This document shows, piece after piece, positions 41,225 through 52,527 of a DNA stretch of 64,000 nt (the first letter of the stretch is position 1; each line of letters begins with the position of its first letter). Origin of the DNA: Sulfitobacter undariae (GTDB taxonomy: Bacteria > Pseudomonadota > Alphaproteobacteria > Rhodobacterales > Rhodobacteraceae); contig NZ_JACIEI010000002.1 of the NCBI RefSeq assembly GCF_014196805.1, positions 124,001-188,000 on the forward strand, given 5' to 3'. A program made the position numbers and the translations under genes. Below the pieces are notes generated by a model. It was given only the letters and a program-made list of their open reading frames with translations, did no database searches and had not been told where the DNA came from.

Positions 41225-43545
41225 TATTCAGCCGTGAGCAGAGGTGGCTTTTTGCTTGTAATGCGAGGGCTGTCAGGGCCTTCAGTGATGATATCAAGTT
41301 CGCCTTTTTTGACGCCAATCTTGACCACGCCACCTTTAGCAAGCTTGCCAAAGAGTAATTCTTCGGCGAGCGGTTTTTTGATGTGTTCCTGGATAACGCG
41401 GCCCAATGGGCGCGCCCCCATTTTTGCATCATAGCCTTTATCGGCCAGCCATTCGGCGGCTTTAGTGCTCAGCTCAATTGTCACGTTGCGGTCCATCAAC
41501 TGGGCTTCAAGTTGGAGCACGAATTTTTCTACCACCCGCATGATGACTTCTTTTGGCAATGCGCCAAAGGAGATCACAGCATCCAGACGGTTGCGGAATT
41601 CGGGCGTAAAGGTCCGTTCAATCGCAGCAGTGTCTTCACCCGTGCGGTTCTCACGGCCAAAGCCGACGGCTTCTTTTGCTTGCTCGGATGCACCTGCATT
41701 CGATGTCATGATCAGCACAACATTGCGGAAATCTACTGTACGTCCATTGTGATCCGTCAGTTTGCCGTGATCCATGACTTGCAACAGGATATTATAGACA
41801 TCGGGATGCGCTTTTTCCATTTCGTCCAGCAGCAGCACGCAATGTGGGTCCTGATCTACGCCATCCGTCAACATGCCACCTTGGTCAAAGCCGACATATC
41901 CCGGAGGGGCACCGATCAGGCGCGAAACCGCGTGTTTCTCCATGTATTCCGACATGTCAAAGCGCAGCAATTTAACGCCCAAAGTATCGGCCAATTGTTT
42001 GGCGACCTCGGTTTTACCAACACCCGTTGGTCCCGCGAACAGGTAGTTGCCGATGGGCTTTTCAGGTTCACGCAGACCTGCACGCGCCAGTTTGATCGCT
42101 GATGAAAGCGCTTCGATGGCTTTGTCCTGCCCAAAGACCACGCGTTTGAGCGAGGCTTCGAGATCTCTGAGGACTACAACATCGTCTTTGGAGACACTTT
42201 TCGGCGGGATGCGGGCGATTTTGGCCACAACAGCTTCAATTTCCTTGATGCCGATGGTTTTGCGCCGCTTGGAAGCCGCAAGTAAATGCTGCGCGGCACC
42301 TGCCTCGTCGATGACATCAATCGCGCTGTCAGGCAATTTGCGGTCGTTGATATAACGGTGCGCCAATTCAACAGAGGTTTTGATCGCATCGGCGGTGTAT
42401 TTGACGCTGTGATGATCCTCGAAATAGGGCTTGATGCCTTTGAGGATTTTCTGTGCGTCCTCGACAGAAGGCTCGTTCACGTCGATCTTTTGGAAGCGAC
42501 GGGCAAGCGCACGGTCTTTTTCAAAGTGCTGGCGGAACTCTTTGTAGGTGGTTGAGCCCATCGTGCGCAATTTGCCACCGGCAAGCGCAGGTTTCAGAAG
42601 GTTCGACGCATCCATGGCCCCACCCGAAGTGGCACCCGCACCGATGACGGTGTGAATTTCGTCGATGAAAAGAACCGCATCTTCGTGTTCTTCCAGCTCT
42701 GTTACAACGGCTTTCAGGCGCTCCTCAAAATCGCCGCGATAGCGCGTGCCAGCCAAAAGTGCGCCCATGTCGAGGGAGTAGATGGTTGTCTTGGAGAGAA
42801 TTTCAGGGGTCTCTCCTGCGACGATCTTGCGCGCAAGACCTTCGGCGATGGCGGTTTTGCCTACACCCGGGTCACCCACCAACAGCGGATTGTTTTTGCG
42901 ACGGCGGCAAAGAACCTGAATGCAGCGTTCAACTTCGCTATCACGTCCGATCAGAGGGTCAACATCCCCATCGCGTGACTTTTTGTTCAAGTCTACGCAG
43001 TATTTCTCAAGGGCGGATTCTTTTTTGTCGCCTTCGGTAACACCCAAAGCTTCTTCTTCGTGATCGGGCGCGCCTGATAGCGGGCGTGCTTCTCCAAAGG
43101 CGGGGTCTTTGGCGACGCCGTGTGCGATGAAATTGACGGCGTCATAGCGGGTCATTTCTTGCTCTTGCAAGAAATAGGCAGCGTTGCTTTCGCGCTCTGC
43201 GAAGATCGCGACAAGTACGTTGGCACCGGTAACTTCGGTGCGGCCAGAAGATTGCACATGGATGGCGGCGCGTTGGATGACACGCTGGAAGGCCGCAGTT
43301 GGCACCGCTTCGGAACCTTCTTCGTCGGTGACTAGATTGCTGAGCTCTTCGTCGATGAAATCGACAAGTGTTTCGCGCAACTCGTCAATATCGACAGAGC
43401 ATGCTTTCATCACCTGTACGGCATCCGGTTCATCCATCAGGGAGAGCAACATATGCTCTAGCGTGGCAAATTCGTGACGGCGTGCATTTGCAAGCGCAAG
43501 GGCTGCGTGAATGGACTGCTCTAGTGTGGTCGAGAATGAAGGCAC
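41224..43545 (-). CDS. clpA: ATP-dependent Clp protease ATP-binding subunit ClpA
   Basis: AAA+ unfoldase that feeds proteins into ClpP. 773 residues: double Clp-N repeat at 1-145, first AAA+ module with Walker A GDPGVGKT at 224-231 and [10 protein letters not shown], second module with [14 protein letters not shown] and [13 protein letters not shown], and a C-terminal D2-small domain ([37 protein letters not shown]). The short middle region without a ClpB-type coiled coil places it as ClpA. The clpS adaptor is not adjacent. 272 bp of non-coding DNA precede it. Confidence 0.96.
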   Translation of the reverse strand: MPSFSTTLEQSIHAALALANARRHEFATLEHMLLSLMDEPDAVQVMKACSVDIDELRETLVDFIDEELSNLVTDEEGSEAVPTAAFQRVIQRAAIHVQSSGRTEVTGANVLVAIFAERESNAAYFLQEQEMTRYDAVNFIAHGVAKDPAFGEARPLSGAPDHEEEALGVTEGDKKESALEKYCVDLNKKSRDGDVDPLIGRDSEVERCIQVLCRRRKNNPLLVGDPGVGKTAIAEGLARKIVAGETPEILSKTTIYSLDMGALLAGTRYRGDFEERLKAVVTELEEHEDAVLFIDEIHTVIGAGATSGGAMDASNLLKPALAGGKLRTMGSTTYKEFRQHFEKDRALARRFQKIDVNEPSVEDAQKILKGIKPYFEDHHSVKYTADAIKTSVELAHRYINDRKLPDSAIDVIDEAGAAQHLLAASKRRKTIGIKEIEAVVAKIARIPPKSVSKDDVVVLRDLEASLKRVVFGQDKAIEALSSAIKLARAGLREPEKPIGNYLFAGPTGVGKTEVAKQLADTLGVKLLRFDMSEYMEKHAVSRLIGAPPGYVGFDQGGMLTDGVDQDPHCVLLLDEMEKAHPDVYNILLQVMDHGKLTDHNGRTVDFRNVVLIMTSNAGASEQAKEAVGFGRENRTGEDTAAIERTFTPEFRNRLDAVISFGALPKEVIMRVVEKFVLQLEAQLMDRNVTIELSTKAAEWLADKGYDAKMGARPLGRVIQEHIKKPLAEELLFGKLAKGGVVKIGVKKGELDIITEGPDSPRITSKKPPLLTAE

Positions 43546-43817
43546 GATGGTGCTCCTTTTCGATGAGGTCGACGGAAAGGGCGTTAGAGGTGCCAGCGCC
43601 TAAAGGCCGACCATGGCCTGATAGTATTAGAGTTTGGTTGATTGTTGCCCAGCTTCAAGTCTTTTTTGAAATATTTGTGTCACATTTTTTTGTTGTGGGG
43701 GTTGAGGATAGGATTCTGGAAGGTAGTGAGGCAGCGCTACAACACGAACTGATGTGTTCAAGATAGGGAGTAGGGTTCGAGAATACTACCAGCTTGTCCC
43801 TGATTTTCATGATTATG
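43546..43817 (-). other. Intergenic region upstream of clpA
   Basis: 272 bp between clpA and gloB with no credible gene. On the minus strand a Shine-Dalgarno AAGGAG (43559-43554) precedes the clpA start. A CTTGAA on that strand, near 43655, resembles a heat-shock -35 but no matching -10 was recognised. AT-rich T-runs near 43680-43695 may help promoter melting. Confidence 0.4.
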
Positions 43818-44609
43818 TTAAAAACGGTCTTTGCGGCTGCGAAGTTCGGTGAAAACCTCTACATCTGACGCGCTAGACAGACCCAGCACGGTGCGCAAGT
43901 CGCTGTTGGCAGCACGTAAAAAGGGATTTGTGGCCCGCTCAAGGCCCATGGGTGCAGGAACAGTAAACCGTCCTTGTGCACGTGCAGCTTTGATTGCGTC
44001 TATTCGTTGGTGAAGGGCTTGGTTGTTGGGATCAACCGTGACGGCAAAAGCCGCATTCGATGCAGTATATTCATGACCCGAGCAAATGAGCGTCTCATCG
44101 GGCCAATTTTCCATCTTGTTCAGACTTTTGTGCATTTGTTCAGCGGTGCCTTCAAACAACCTGCCACACCCCAGTGCCATCAAGCTATCTGCGGTGAATG
44201 CCACCTGTGCGGACGGCACGAAAAAGGCGATGTGGCCAATTGTATGCCCTGACACGTCAATCACCTGTACCTGCGTCGTGCCCAGATCAAAACTGTCGGT
44301 TTCTTTCAAAGACAGATCAAGATCGGGCAATCGGTGGGCATCAGCGGCGGCGCCATAGACGGGGGCAGGGTAGTCGGGCAGCAGATCAGGCAAGCCGTCG
44401 ATATGGTCATAGTGGTGGTGCGTCAGCCAGATTTGATCCAACGTCCAGCCACGCGCAGACAGTTCGGCCTTGATCGGCGCTGCTTCGGGCACATCTATCA
44501 AAGCGACTGCGCCTGATTTCTTCTCTTGCAGCAAATAGGCATAGTTGTCTGACAAGCACGCAATCGTCACTAGAATATGGCTGTCGGTCTCAATTGTTTC
44601 AGAAGGCAT
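43818..44609 (-). CDS. gloB: Hydroxyacylglutathione hydrolase (glyoxalase II)
   Basis: Hydrolyses S-lactoylglutathione, the last step of methylglyoxal detoxification. 263 residues from the ATG at 44609, preceded by AGGAAA; a TTG two codons upstream is less likely. The binuclear metal site is intact: H64-x-H66-x-D68-H69 in LTHHHYDHIDG, SGHTIGHI, FTADSLMALGCGRLFEG and CSGHEYTASNAAFA. The C-terminal NPFLRAANSDLR is diagnostic of GloB. Confidence 0.94.
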   Translation of the reverse strand: MPSETIETDSHILVTIACLSDNYAYLLQEKKSGAVALIDVPEAAPIKAELSARGWTLDQIWLTHHHYDHIDGLPDLLPDYPAPVYGAAADAHRLPDLDLSLKETDSFDLGTTQVQVIDVSGHTIGHIAFFVPSAQVAFTADSLMALGCGRLFEGTAEQMHKSLNKMENWPDETLICSGHEYTASNAAFAVTVDPNNQALHQRIDAIKAARAQGRFTVPAPMGLERATNPFLRAANSDLRTVLGLSSASDVEVFTELRSRKDRF

Positions 44610-44669
44610 GGGCAAGTTTCCTGTGCTGCGTTAGAGTGATCAAGAATGGCGCTTTAGGAGGCCCTGTCA

Positions 44670-45404
44670 ATGCATCTTGATGTGCAGGATTTGCGTAACT
44701 TCTATTATCGCAGTGCGCTTGGGCGTGCCGCGCAGAAATCCCTGCGGGGGCGGATGCTGGAGATGTGGCCAGAGGCCAAGGGGCAGACTGTGGTCGGCTT
44801 TGGCTTTGCCGCGCCCTTACTGCGGCCTTATCTGGCGGATGCGCGGCGGGTGATTAACCTGATGCCGGGGCCACAGGGCGTGATGCCTTGGCCTGCGGGT
44901 ATGGCCAATACGTCTGTCTTAACCGAAGAAACACTGTGGCCAATTGAGACAGGTCATGTGGATAAACTGGTTTTGATGCACGGGCTGGAAACATCTGACC
45001 GCCCGTCAGATTTGCTTGAGGAATGTTGGCGGGTGTTGGGGCCGGGGGGCAAGGCGCTGTTTATTGTGCCGAACCGTGCAGGGCTCTGGGTGCGGCGCGA
45101 TCGCACGCCTTTTGGCTATGGCCGCCCTTACTCATCCGGGCAATTGGATGCGCAATTGCGCAAGCACCAGTTTTTGCCTGAACGCCATGCAGGGGCGCTC
45201 TATCAGTTTCCTTCGGGCCAGCGGATGTGGATGAAAGCAGGCGGATTGTTTGAAAAAGTTGGCCGCAACCTACCGAGCATCGTGGCGGGTGGTGCGTTTA
45301 TGGTGGAGGCGACCAAGCTGGTCTATCCTCCCAAAGGCCGCGTGGAACGTAAACGGTCTCGCAGCCCCATCGGCGTGATGGAGCCGCACGCCGAGCCGGT
45401 TTAA
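44670..45404 (+). CDS. Class I SAM-dependent methyltransferase
   Basis: 244 residues. The SAM motif is diverged ([24 protein letters not shown] near residue 32), followed by [43 protein letters not shown], typical of methyltransferase type 11. The C-terminal 90 residues are specific to a roseobacter family found beside gloB; the tail is basic ([10 protein letters not shown]). Substrate unknown. A perfect AGGAGG lies at 44657-44662. Its stop codon overlaps the predicted original end of the convergent RTX-like gene. Confidence 0.85.
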   Translation: MHLDVQDLRNFYYRSALGRAAQKSLRGRMLEMWPEAKGQTVVGFGFAAPLLRPYLADARRVINLMPGPQGVMPWPAGMANTSVLTEETLWPIETGHVDKLVLMHGLETSDRPSDLLEECWRVLGPGGKALFIVPNRAGLWVRRDRTPFGYGRPYSSGQLDAQLRKHQFLPERHAGALYQFPSGQRMWMKAGGLFEKVGRNLPSIVAGGAFMVEATKLVYPPKGRVERKRSRSPIGVMEPHAEPV

Positions 45405-45574
45405 ATCCCTGCGGGGATGACGCTGCGGCTGAACAACGGAATAGCCTTTTCAAGCTGGCCAAAGGCGATATCATCTTCCGTAATATCGGTGACACCCTCT
45501 CCGGTGATGAAGGAATCCAAACCGCTGCAGGAGCCAAGCAAGTTGACATCGCTGCGCAGCACGTCGTCTCCCTA
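45401..45574 (-). pseudogene. C-terminal part of the RTX-like gene behind an in-frame amber codon
   Basis: The RTX-like frame stops at TAG (45574-45572), yet the same frame stays open for 56 more codons to a TAA at 45403-45401. The first residues after the TAG are GDDVLRSDVN, so the interrupted stretch reads DTIRGN-stop-GDDVL, exactly where a nonapeptide repeat expects GN-x-GDD. A single change from GAG, AAG or a similar codon would create it. The true end would then overlap the convergent methyltransferase stop by 4 bp, like other pairs in this window. Confidence 0.7.
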
Positions 45575-46660
45575 ATTGCCGCGGATTGTATCGGGTGGGT
45601 CAAATCTTCCCGTCGAAGATAGTGTGTCATTGCCCTCCGAACCTTCGGTGGTAACGCTGTCTGCATCGAATTTGAGGTCGTCCAGCGTGAGACCCGTTGT
45701 GCCCATCAGACGTACGGTGCCTGTCAGGGGGCTGGCGTCCTGATCGGGGGAGGTGGTGAAGATAACATCCGTAAAGCTCCCGTCTGGCGCCTCGGAGAGC
45801 GATACGTTGCCCAGCGTTATGGGGGGGCTGTCTGTGCCAAGATCAGACTGATTTACGATAGACAGCACATCAACGCCTGGGGTGAAGTCAGTGATGGTTG
45901 TTACGATACCTGCATCCGTGGACCCGTCTGTCAGGCTGGACCCCACGAAAGACAATTCGAAACTATCATCACCTGCTCCACCAGTAAGCGTGTCGTAGGT
46001 TGTGCCACTGTTAAGGATTGTTTCAGAGGCAATCGTGTCGTCACCTGCGCCACCGTCCACGGCAGAGCCAATCTGGATGCCGGGGGAATTAGTGAGGGTG
46101 ATCAGATCATCGCCCGCACCGCCGTCCAAAGGTGTGCCGCCGCCATAATCTGCACTGTCGCTGTTGATGGTATCGTTACCCTCGCCACCTTCAACGCCAT
46201 TCAGGGTGCCCTGAACGTTGATCACGTCATCACCCAGCCCGCCCGAAACGCTACCGCCTATGCCAAAGGTGTCTATGGTATCGTCACCCGCTCCACCCGT
46301 GACGCTTCCTGTATCTGCGGCGTCTGTCGGCTCATAGGTGATTTGGTCATCTCCAAGCCCGCCATCAGCCACAATGTTTGGTGCGCCGAAAATCTCCATC
46401 GTGTCGTCGCCCGCAAAACCGTACATGTTTGTGGTTTTGTCCGTTGCAGCAAGGACGTCGTCTCCGGCCGTACCGTTCAGCGTAGGACCTTCTAGAGTTG
46501 GAGGAGTTACGGGAGGGGCAGGGGTGACCGGACTTACAGGATCCATAAGATCCACTGGGTCTACAGTGGTGACATTGTCGTCGTCATCCTCATCATCGTT
46601 CAGGAACAGTGGCAATACCAATGCAAAGCCGAGGATTGAAAGTAACGCGAGACCAGACAT
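45572..46660 (-). CDS. RTX-like calcium-binding repeat protein, truncated by an amber codon
   Basis: 362 residues up to the TAG. An N-terminal hydrophobic anchor (GLALLSILGFALVLPLFL) is followed by an acidic NDDEDDDD patch, a Pro/Thr-rich linker (about 30-60), then RTX-type repeats GGxGxDxI over about 65-230 (GFAGDDTMEIFG, GGAGDDTIDTFG, GGLGDDVINVQG, GGEGNDTINS and others) and a beta-rich terminal region. Such repeats bind calcium outside the cell. The ATG at 46660 is chosen because GGAG lies 8 nt upstream; a GTG three codons earlier overlaps that site. The anchor argues for surface or membrane attachment. Confidence 0.85.
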   Translation of the reverse strand: MSGLALLSILGFALVLPLFLNDDEDDDDNVTTVDPVDLMDPVSPVTPAPPVTPPTLEGPTLNGTAGDDVLAATDKTTNMYGFAGDDTMEIFGAPNIVADGGLGDDQITYEPTDAADTGSVTGGAGDDTIDTFGIGGSVSGGLGDDVINVQGTLNGVEGGEGNDTINSDSADYGGGTPLDGGAGDDLITLTNSPGIQIGSAVDGGAGDDTIASETILNSGTTYDTLTGGAGDDSFELSFVGSSLTDGSTDAGIVTTITDFTPGVDVLSIVNQSDLGTDSPPITLGNVSLSEAPDGSFTDVIFTTSPDQDASPLTGTVRLMGTTGLTLDDLKFDADSVTTEGSEGNDTLSSTGRFDPPDTIRGN

Positions 46661-47093
46661 GAGAGGCACTCCGAGAAATTGTTAAACTTCCGTCAGTAAT
46701 TTCGAAAATGATGAAGGTGTCAAAGAAATAAGTCCCCAAAGCGTTGTGGAAGGGGTATGCTGCAGACAGTGGAAACAATGACGCCAAAAACTGGGTATTG
46801 TTTTGAAAATGCTTGGCGGGCATGGTTTGTTTAGAATGAGCTAAGAATCGCCTGTATTCGCAAAAATGGGGCATTTGCCTGAAATTTGTGCAGGGTCAAA
46901 AAGCCGCAGTTTGGCCAAACCCTTGAAAATTAGGGGGGTGAACAATAAGCGGCAGGACGATAGTATGTTGCGGCAGTAGGGGCGGTCTGCTACATCGCCC
47001 ATGATTTAACCGCTTGGGGACCTATCCCCGTCAGCGCAACTGACCGGTGCCGGGCAATTACGCCCCATCGGCATGACGTATGAGAGGATGGAC
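46661..47093 (+). promoter_or_regulatory. Divergent upstream region of the RTX-like gene and the atp operon
   Basis: About 430 bp without a convincing gene. The first half is AT-rich and should hold the promoter of the RTX-like gene. The half nearest atpH has a TTGAAA at 46923-46928 as a possible -35 and then GC-rich inverted repeats: GGGCG/CGCCC at 46980-47000 and GGGG/CCCC at 47017-47030. These would lie in the leader of the atp transcript. The start codon of atpH is preceded by GAGAGGA. No known RNA family was recognised. Confidence 0.4.
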
Positions 47094-47654
47094 GTGTCCG
47101 AACCAGCTTCGATCTCCACTGGCATCGCGCAACGCTATGCGACTGCTGTATTTGAATTGGCCAAAGAGGCCAAAAAGGTTAAAGCCGTTGAGGCGGATTT
47201 GACCGTGTTGCAGGATGCGCTCAGCTCCAGTGACGATTTTCGTGCTTTGATCCACTCACCGATCTATAGCCGTGAACAGCAAGCAACTGCGATCACCGCA
47301 CTTGCCGAAAAAATGAAGCTGTCGCCCATGATGGCGAACACGCTGACATTGATGGCGCAAAAGCGCCGTCTGTTCGTATTGCCGCAGCTGGTGCAAACCC
47401 TGCGTGACATTATTGCGGAAGACAAAGGCGAAGTGACCGCCGATGTGACATCCGCCAAAGCATTGACCAAGACACAAGCCGAGCAATTGGCCGCGTCTCT
47501 CAATAAAACAACCGGCAAGACCGTGACACTGCACCAGACCGTTGATGAAAGCCTCATTGGCGGTTTGATTGTTAAAGTAGGCTCGAAGATGATCGATACG
47601 TCGATCCGCTCCAAGCTAAATTCCCTCCAGAATGTAATGAAAGAGGTCGGATAA
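47094..47654 (+). CDS. atpH: F1F0 ATP synthase subunit delta
   Basis: Part of the peripheral stalk joining F1 to F0. 186 residues from the GTG at 47094, giving the roseobacter-typical SEPASISTGIAQRYATAVFELAKE; ATGs at 47088 and 47073 are alternatives, but GAGAGGA is best spaced for the GTG. The C-terminal VDESLIGGLIVKVGSKMIDTSIRSKLNSL is the conserved OSCP signature. It is the first gene of atpHAGDC; the F0 genes are elsewhere, as in other alphaproteobacteria. Confidence 0.95.
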   Translation: MSEPASISTGIAQRYATAVFELAKEAKKVKAVEADLTVLQDALSSSDDFRALIHSPIYSREQQATAITALAEKMKLSPMMANTLTLMAQKRRLFVLPQLVQTLRDIIAEDKGEVTADVTSAKALTKTQAEQLAASLNKTTGKTVTLHQTVDESLIGGLIVKVGSKMIDTSIRSKLNSLQNVMKEVG

Positions 47655-49193
47655 ATGGGTATCCAAGCGGCAGAAATTTCTGCAATCCTGAAAGACCAGA
47701 TCAAGAATTTTGGTCAAGAAGCTGAAGTGGCCGAAGTTGGCCGTGTTCTCAGCGTTGGCGATGGTATCGCCCGCGTATACGGTTTGGACAATGTCCAAGC
47801 CGGTGAGATGGTCGAATTCCCCGGCGGCATTCAGGGTATGGCCCTGAACCTGGAGTCGGACAACGTTGGTGTTGTTATCTTCGGTTCCGACCGTGACATC
47901 AAAGAAGGCGACACCGTCAAGCGCACAAACTCCATCGTGGACGTGCCAATCGGTGACGAGCTGCTGGGCCGTGTTGTTGACGGTTTGGGTAACCCAATCG
48001 ACGGCAAAGGTCCTCTTGGTACAACCAAGCGCGGTCTGGCCGAAGTCAAAGCGCCGGGCATCATCCCGCGTAAGTCCGTACACGAACCAATGGCAACTGG
48101 CCTGAAGTCCGTAGACGCGATGATCCCTGTTGGCCGTGGCCAGCGCGAATTGATCATTGGTGACCGTCAGACTGGTAAAACAGCCGTCGCACTTGACGCG
48201 ATGTTGAACCAAGCACAGGTCAACAAAGCTGCTGGCGATGACGAGAGCAAGAAAATGTACTGCGTGTACGTTGCGATCGGTCAAAAGCGTTCCACTGTTG
48301 CCCAGCTGGTTAAAAAGCTGGAAGAAACAGGCGCGATTGATTATTCCATTGTTGTTGCTGCCACCGCGTCCGAGCCTGCACCTATGCAGTTCCTCGCGCC
48401 TTACTCTGCAACAGCTATGGCTGAGCATTTCCGCGACAACGGCCGTCACGCCCTGATCGTGTATGATGATCTGTCCAAACAGGCTGTATCTTACCGCCAG
48501 ATGTCGCTTTTGCTGCGTCGTCCACCCGGCCGTGAAGCTTACCCAGGTGACGTTTTCTATCTGCACTCTCGTTTGCTTGAGCGTTCTGCGAAGCTGGGCG
48601 ATGCGGCTGGCAACGGCTCTTTGACAGCTCTGCCGATCATTGAAACCCAAGGTGGCGACGTTTCCGCGTTTATTCCGACAAACGTGATTTCGATCACCGA
48701 CGGTCAGATCTTCCTTGAGACCGAATTGTTCTACCAAGGCATCCGCCCCGCTGTGAACACGGGTCTGTCGGTTTCACGTGTTGGTTCCTCTGCTCAAACA
48801 AAAGCAATGTCTTCTGTTGCTGGTCCTGTGAAACTGTCACTGGCTCAGTACCGCGAAATGGCAGCCTTTGCTCAGTTCGGTTCCGATCTGGATGCCTCCA
48901 CCCAGCAGTTGCTGGCCCGTGGTGCGCGCCTGACAGAGCTGATGAAGCAAGCCCAGTACAACCCACTGACCAACGCCGAAATCGTCTGCGTAATCTACGC
49001 AGGCACAAACGGCTATTTGGACAAAGTAGATGTGAAACAGGTTGGCCGCTTTGAAGCTGCTCTTCTGAAGCACCTGCGCGGCAAAAATGCCGATCTTCTG
49101 GAAGACATCACCAACAATGACCGCAAGGTTAAAGGTGAACTGGAAGACAAAATCAAAGCGGCTCTCGACGCGTTCGCTGCTGACTTCGCTTAA
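47655..49193 (+). CDS. atpA: F1F0 ATP synthase subunit alpha
   Basis: Non-catalytic nucleotide-binding subunit of the F1 hexamer. 512 residues, normal length. Walker A GDRQTGKT at 169-176, the family signature [17 protein letters not shown] with the arginine finger region, and [22 protein letters not shown] are present. It follows the atpH stop directly. Confidence 0.98.
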   Translation: MGIQAAEISAILKDQIKNFGQEAEVAEVGRVLSVGDGIARVYGLDNVQAGEMVEFPGGIQGMALNLESDNVGVVIFGSDRDIKEGDTVKRTNSIVDVPIGDELLGRVVDGLGNPIDGKGPLGTTKRGLAEVKAPGIIPRKSVHEPMATGLKSVDAMIPVGRGQRELIIGDRQTGKTAVALDAMLNQAQVNKAAGDDESKKMYCVYVAIGQKRSTVAQLVKKLEETGAIDYSIVVAATASEPAPMQFLAPYSATAMAEHFRDNGRHALIVYDDLSKQAVSYRQMSLLLRRPPGREAYPGDVFYLHSRLLERSAKLGDAAGNGSLTALPIIETQGGDVSAFIPTNVISITDGQIFLETELFYQGIRPAVNTGLSVSRVGSSAQTKAMSSVAGPVKLSLAQYREMAAFAQFGSDLDASTQQLLARGARLTELMKQAQYNPLTNAEIVCVIYAGTNGYLDKVDVKQVGRFEAALLKHLRGKNADLLEDITNNDRKVKGELEDKIKAALDAFAADFA

Positions 49194-49206
49194 GGAGAGA
49201 TAGGCA

Positions 49207-50082
49207 ATGCCCAATCTCAAGGACCTTAAAAACCGGATCGCGAGTGTGAAGAACACCCGTAAGATCACTAAGGCCATGCAAATGGTTGCCGCGGCGAAAC
49301 TTCGCCGCGCGCAGGAAGCTGCCGAAGCGTCCCGTCCTTATACGGAGCGTTTCAACGCGGTCATGTCGTCTTTGGCGGCCTCTGTCGGTGGCTCTGATAC
49401 TGCGCCCAAACTGCTCAGCGGTACGGGTAAAGATGACGTGCATCTGTTGCTCGTCCTGACAGCTGAAAAAGGTCTTTGCGGTGGCTTCAACGCCAACATC
49501 GCCAAGAAGGCCCGCGCACATGCGCAAAAGCTGATTGCCGAAGGTAAGGAAGTTAAAATCCTGACCGTTGGCAAAAAAGGTCGTGACCAGCTCAAGCGTG
49601 ATTTGGGCAAGCACATGGTTGGCCACGTTGACCTCACCGAGGTTAAACGTATCGGCTATGTGAATGCACAGGACATCGCTGTGGATGTGCTGAACCGTTT
49701 TGACGAAGGCGAATTCGATGTCGCCACGATGTTCTATTCAGAATTCGTCAATGTGGTCACGCAGATCCCAACGGCATTGCAGATCATTCCGGCGAAATTC
49801 GAACAGTCGGAAGGCACTGCGCCTGACGTGCTGTTTGATTATGAGCCTTCTGAGGAAGCGATCCTCGCTGATCTTCTGCCGCGTGGTGTGGCAACATCTA
49901 TCTTCTCGGCACTGTTGGAAAACGGTGCGTCTGAGCAGGGTGCACGCATGTCCGCAATGGACAACGCAACGCGCAATGCGGGTGAGATGATCGATGATCT
50001 GACAATCGAATATAACCGTTCACGTCAGGCCGTCATCACCAACGAGCTGATCGAAATCATTTCCGGCGCTGAAGCGCTGTAA
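49207..50082 (+). CDS. atpG: F1F0 ATP synthase subunit gamma
   Basis: Central rotor shaft. 291 residues, two long terminal helices ([33 protein letters not shown] and [36 protein letters not shown]) around a Rossmann-like middle with [15 protein letters not shown]. All are diagnostic. AGGAGA precedes the start. Confidence 0.97.
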   Translation: MPNLKDLKNRIASVKNTRKITKAMQMVAAAKLRRAQEAAEASRPYTERFNAVMSSLAASVGGSDTAPKLLSGTGKDDVHLLLVLTAEKGLCGGFNANIAKKARAHAQKLIAEGKEVKILTVGKKGRDQLKRDLGKHMVGHVDLTEVKRIGYVNAQDIAVDVLNRFDEGEFDVATMFYSEFVNVVTQIPTALQIIPAKFEQSEGTAPDVLFDYEPSEEAILADLLPRGVATSIFSALLENGASEQGARMSAMDNATRNAGEMIDDLTIEYNRSRQAVITNELIEIISGAEAL

Positions 50083-50095
50083 GATATTGGAGTAA

Positions 50096-51529
<1,434 letters not shown>

Positions 51530-51541
51530 GGAGGCGCTGTA

Positions 51542-51970
51542 ATGGCAGACACGATGCAATTCGATCTGGTGTCGCCTGAGCGGCGCCTGGCCTCGGCCCA
51601 AGTGGTCTCGGTGCAGATTCCGGGGACGGATGGCGAGTTGACGGCAATGCCCGGACACTCGGCAACCATCACCACTCTGCGCCCGGGTATCCTGACAGTG
51701 GACGGTCCTGACGGGCAGTCCCAGTATGTGGTGACCGGCGGTTTCGCCGAGATCACAACAACAGGTGTCTCGGTTTTGGCTGAACGTGCTTTGGCGCGTG
51801 AAGACATGACACAAGAGATCATGGACGAGATCATGGAAGAGGCAAAGAACACCTATTCCAAGCAGAAAGAGGCATTTGATAATCAGCCTGGTCCCGTGGA
51901 TGACGCAGCGAAATTGCTGTCTGATATGGTCGCCATGGGTGAAAACATGGGTCTTTCCGCTAAGAAGTAA
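51542..51970 (+). CDS. atpC: F1F0 ATP synthase subunit epsilon
   Basis: 142 residues. N-terminal beta sandwich ([35 protein letters not shown] and [20 protein letters not shown]) and a C-terminal helical part. Epsilon couples the rotor to the c-ring and can inhibit hydrolysis. The C-terminal helix region looks short and modified compared with E. coli, as in other alphaproteobacteria. It ends the operon and is followed by a terminator. Confidence 0.95.
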   Translation: MADTMQFDLVSPERRLASAQVVSVQIPGTDGELTAMPGHSATITTLRPGILTVDGPDGQSQYVVTGGFAEITTTGVSVLAERALAREDMTQEIMDEIMEEAKNTYSKQKEAFDNQPGPVDDAAKLLSDMVAMGENMGLSAKK

Positions 51971-51992
51971 TCCGCTTTAAGTAAAGTTTTAG

Positions 51993-52021
51993 AGGCCTCG
52001 CAGTAATGCGGGGCCTTTTTT
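51993..52021 (+). terminator. Intrinsic terminator of the atp operon
   Basis: AGGCCTCGCA (51993-52002) pairs with TGCGGGGCCT (52007-52016) with one G-U pair and a 4-nt loop, followed by TTTTT (52017-52021). It lies 23 bp after the atpC stop. Confidence 0.9.
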
Positions 52022-52093
52022 CCTTCTTTGCGTCCTGATTTTGCCTTAAATGTGGCGTAAGCAAGTCTATGAAAATGCTACAGGAAATACGGA

Positions 52094-52444
52094 ATGAAGA
52101 AGTTGCGCAGCTCGACCATTGGCCTAGACCAAGGAGATGAAGTCTTGTTTCAAGACTTTGAGGACGGTGGAGAGATGTGGACAGGGCGGGGCCAGCGTGA
52201 ACGCCGCCGCCGGATAAAATTCTCTGATAGATTTCTAGAAGCACCTACTGTGCAACTGTCCATTTCACTTTGGGACATCGATGCAGGGTCGGTTGTGCGT
52301 GCCGATGTCACATCAGAATCGGTCACAACTTCGGGGTTTGATATGGTATTTCGCACCTGGGGGGATACCAAAGTCGCCCGCGTGCGTATCGCTTGGACAG
52401 CAATTGGCGCGCTGAGTGACGATGATTCTTGGGATGTGGTCTGA
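52094..52444 (+). CDS. H-type lectin domain protein
   Basis: 116 residues, no signal peptide. The core from RRRRIKFSDRFLEAPTVQLSISLWDIDAG to VTTSGFDMVFRTWGDTKVARVRIAWTAIG matches the H-type lectin domain known from snail agglutinin and discoidin, which forms a six-strand beta sandwich and trimers that bind GalNAc. The binding residues cannot be confirmed by eye. It lies 123 bp after atpC and its terminator, so it is a separate unit. Whether it leaves the cytoplasm is unclear. Confidence 0.85.
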   Translation: MKKLRSSTIGLDQGDEVLFQDFEDGGEMWTGRGQRERRRRIKFSDRFLEAPTVQLSISLWDIDAGSVVRADVTSESVTTSGFDMVFRTWGDTKVARVRIAWTAIGALSDDDSWDVV

Positions 52445-52527
52445 CGCTTAGGCGCGACCTCCCCCTGTGTTGGGGAAGGTCAGATAAGGTTTATTGCAGC
52501 ATTAAAGCCGCTGGAAGGTCTCTGACC

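Noticed and set aside
45800..46450. Repeated GGxGxD-coding units as a DNA tandem repeat or CRISPR array
   Set aside because: Similarity is at the protein level (RTX repeats); units vary in length and DNA sequence.
47616..48737. Open frame of 373 codons on the minus strand opposite atpA
   Set aside because: Shadow of atpA; Cys/His/Thr-rich with no family likeness and no ribosome site.
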